Assembly (NCBI GenBank): GCA_033763635.1
Contig: JANRKG010000318.1
Span: 1-7,725, forward strand
From: JANRKG01 sp033763635
Lineage (GTDB): Bacteria > Cyanobacteriota > Cyanobacteriia > GCF-001939115
Direction: 5' to 3'
Length of the DNA stretch: 7,725 nt
A model generated the notes under the pieces. That model made no database searches. It was not told the DNA's origin and worked only from the letters and a program-made list of their open reading frames with translations. Shown piece after piece: positions 5,914-7,725 of this stretch. Made by a program: the position numbers and the translations under genes. How positions within the stretch are numbered: the first letter of the stretch is position 1; every line of letters begins with the position of its first letter.

Positions 5914-7725
5914 TTACCAAGAATACTGACCTGCCCGATACCAGATGAGGTAGAGACCCCAGAGAATCGCAAAACAAGCCAATAAAATAGACCCGATCGG
6001 GTGATTGCTATAAGTAGTTTTGCCCATTTGACTCTGAATTTCTTCTACATCAATCCAGGGAGCCACTCCAGAGCGCCACCATCCTGTCACCAGCACCGAT
6101 CGCTGTACAAGCATCTCAGGGCGAACACCACTGCGATGAAATAGCAGTCCGATCGGTCCCAACAACGGCGAGGTAACATGAAGCTTGATCAATCCCTGGT
6201 CTGTTTGAAGCAAGAGATCCTGTCCCAACCAGTTACGAACTCCCTTACGCCCCAGCAGTTTGCCCTGCCACTGCACAGGAGGACTATCGATGGGAAGAGC
6301 GGTTGGATTGGTTAGCAGGGGGACGAGATCCGGTGTAGAAACAGGGGAAGAAGCAAGCCGAGGCAGATCAGGAAACAGGGGATTGATGCGTACCAGGGTG
6401 CCAATCGCAAATCCAAACGGTAGACAGGCAACGAGCAACCATCGATCGCCCATAAACCAGGTAATTTGCCACAGGTCAACGACATAGGCAAAGGCTCCCA
6501 ATCCCCAAAGCCCTAAGCCAGCAATAATTCCCAACCCAATGCCAAAGAAGGGGGCACCCTGAAGCCACAGCCGTTTGTTGTTTCGCATCCGGGCTAAGGG
6601 GGACTGGGGCGATCGTCCCCCAGAAGCAACCTTGCTTTCCCAGGTTAATTCTGTATCGAGTTGCCAGGATCGGGCATATTGAGCGAGGCGATGGAGCCGA
6701 TCGCCTGAGGGTGGGTGAGGAACGTTAATGGCAAGCCAGTGACGATAGGGATTGACCCTACCCCATTCCAGGCGGGAAGCCAAAGGAACTTCAGGGCGAA
6801 GGCTCCCCATCGTGACCGACTCCCGGTATCCCAAAGGCATCAGGCACTCCCAGCTTTCGAGTAACTCACTGGTCTGCCCCTGTTTTTGAATCTCTTCAGC
6901 CATCCCAATCGCTAGTTTCAATAGGGCACGGGTCAACCCATTGGGATTTCCAGTCACCTCTACCGCAAACCGATCGGCGTAGAAGAGGCGAGTGCGGGAG
7001 AACCAGAGGGCGGGCCAGCGCCATAGACGAAACAGCCCATACCCAATCACCGATAGTCCCACTACAATCCCTAACAATCCCTGTTGCAGGAAGATAACCC
7101 AGCGACGAGGACGACGGGAGCGGCTCTGCCATTCCTGAATCCGATCGCCCCACTCAGCCGCTTGCCAGTAAACCAGGTAGGGAAGTTGTTGGACTAGCCC
7201 CATCAGAGTCATCCCAACAAAATCGCAATGGATAATGTGGCCCAACTGTTGCATATAGAGGGTGGCAAGTTCGTCTTCTGAGAGACGATCGAGCGCTCCC
7301 TGACTCACAACAATCCGGGCATTTCGGGGAAGCCAGCCATAGGTGAGAGCGACGGGCGTAGCAGTTGGGAGAAGGGCCAGAGTGGGCAGAGGGAGCTTGC
7401 GCTGGCGCGTTTGTTGGTTAAGTAGGCGAATGGTTTCCGGGCTGTAAGTTGCCAGGGTGGATGTCGGTAACGGTTGCTGCCCATAAAAGATGCGGAATAT
7501 CCAATCCAGTAACCAGGGAGCAATGCCCAGAAGGACGATCGCCAGGATCAAGAGGAAAAGCGCAGGATTTCGATACAGGGCTTGAATGGGGTTCAGGAAA
7601 GGCAACCAGACGAGAAACGAGTTGAAAGTTTGGCTACTGAAATACAGGGTTTCATAGACGATCGCAAACAAGGCAATCACACTCATTGCCTGAATCAGCC
7701 ACAGATGGGTTCGTTTAACTTTCGG
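5914..7725 (-). CDS. Membrane M48-like (HtpX/Ste24-type) protein with a lost zinc site; 5' end open
   Basis: This is an integral membrane protein with an M48 peptidase fold. Numbering is from the ATG at 7686 (590 residues); however, the frame runs open through 13 more codons to the window edge and that ATG has no ribosome binding site, so the true start may lie outside. Hydrophobic segments lie at about 1-16, 42-62, 200-222, 380-406, 414-432 and 564-583. The M48 core is clear: NARIVVSQG (122-130), LSEDELATLY (135-144), then QQLGHIIH (146-153) where active members have HExxH, and RTRLFYAD (231-238) where the third zinc ligand Glu is expected but Leu234 is found. Two of the three zinc ligands and the catalytic Glu are thus gone, so protease activity is unlikely. 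A predicted beta-rich region (about 470-550, with GKLLGR and NWLGQDL), which I recall in cyanobacterial relatives, precedes the last membrane helix. The reading frame is intact, which argues for a retained role. The downstream gene in this orientation is the RRM gene, 529 bases away, so co-transcription is doubtful. Confidence 0.88.
   Translation of the reverse strand, partial: PKVKRTHLWLIQAMSVIALFAIVYETLYFSSQTFNSFLVWLPFLNPIQALYRNPALFLLILAIVLLGIAPWLLDWIFRIFYGQQPLPTSTLATYSPETIRLLNQQTRQRKLPLPTLALLPTATPVALTYGWLPRNARIVVSQGALDRLSEDELATLYMQQLGHIIHCDFVGMTLMGLVQQLPYLVYWQAAEWGDRIQEWQSRSRRPRRWVIFLQQGLLGIVVGLSVIGYGLFRLWRWPALWFSRTRLFYADRFAVEVTGNPNGLTRALLKLAIGMAEEIQKQGQTSELLESWECLMPLGYRESVTMGSLRPEVPLASRLEWGRVNPYRHWLAINVPHPPSGDRLHRLAQYARSWQLDTELTWESKVASGGRSPQSPLARMRNNKRLWLQGAPFFGIGLGIIAGLGLWGLGAFAYVVDLWQITWFMGDRWLLVACLPFGFAIGTLVRINPLFPDLPRLASSPVSTPDLVPLLTNPTALPIDSPPVQWQGKLLGRKGVRNWLGQDLLLQTDQGLIKLHVTSPLLGPIGLLFHRSGVRPEMLVQRSVLVTGWWRSGVAPWIDVEEIQSQMGKTTYSNHPIGSILLACFAILWGLYLIWYRAGQYSW
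5991..6002. repeat. 12-bp palindrome with CGATCG core
   Basis: ACCCGATCGGGT is a perfect palindrome inside the 3' end of the M48-like gene. It fits the general CGATCG enrichment and need not have a local function. Confidence 0.7.

Noticed and set aside
6604..6623. Inverted repeat CTGGGG/CCCCAG around a CGATCG core
   Set aside because: It lies within the M48-like coding region and is explained by GC-rich codons and HIP1-type enrichment; no T-run or regulatory context is present.

Overview
The window looks like chromosomal DNA from a cyanobacterium. The palindrome core CGATCG occurs about two dozen times by eye (roughly two expected by chance), and the full HIP1 octamer GCGATCGC occurs at 1157-1164 and 2289-2296. 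The protein families fit as well: a CrhR-like DEAD-box helicase, a cyanobacterial-type UvrC, a pentapeptide-repeat protein with a cyanobacterial-type cap, an RRM protein of the Rbp family, and a large membrane M48-like protein. A filamentous or Leptolyngbya-like lineage is plausible, but genus cannot be fixed from the sequence.

Layout: positions 2-1327 (+) hold the 3' part of a DEAD-box RNA helicase gene whose start lies upstream of the window. A strong hairpin at 1373-1401 closes it. A possible -10 box precedes uvrC at 1491-3482 (+, GTG start). The pentapeptide-repeat gene follows at 3603-4817 (+). It converges on an RRM RNA-binding protein gene at 4899-5384 (-). A stretch of about 530 bases (5385-5913) holds the RRM leader, small repeats and no gene I can support. 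A membrane M48-type gene covers 5914-7725 (-), and its reading frame is still open at the right edge.

How the genes relate: there is no obvious single operon. The helicase and the RRM protein belong to families known to be cold-responsive in cyanobacteria and may share physiology, but they sit on opposite strands with two genes between them. UvrC is the nucleotide excision repair nuclease. The pentapeptide protein has no assignable function.

Most interesting observations: (1) the M48-like protein has lost its zinc site, with QQLGH in place of HExxH and Leu in place of the third-ligand Glu, so it is probably a membrane pseudoprotease; (2) UvrC keeps only three of the four cysteines that bind the Fe-S cluster in E. 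coli UvrC; (3) the pentapeptide protein has about 36 unbroken repeats, a diverged C-terminal domain and a very basic tail; (4) the RRM protein carries a conserved-looking C-terminal segment after a low-complexity linker; (5) a perfect 15-bp tandem duplication lies in the otherwise empty intergenic region. I found no CRISPR array, insertion sequence, tRNA or rRNA. I see no convincing evidence of a wholly new multi-gene system.
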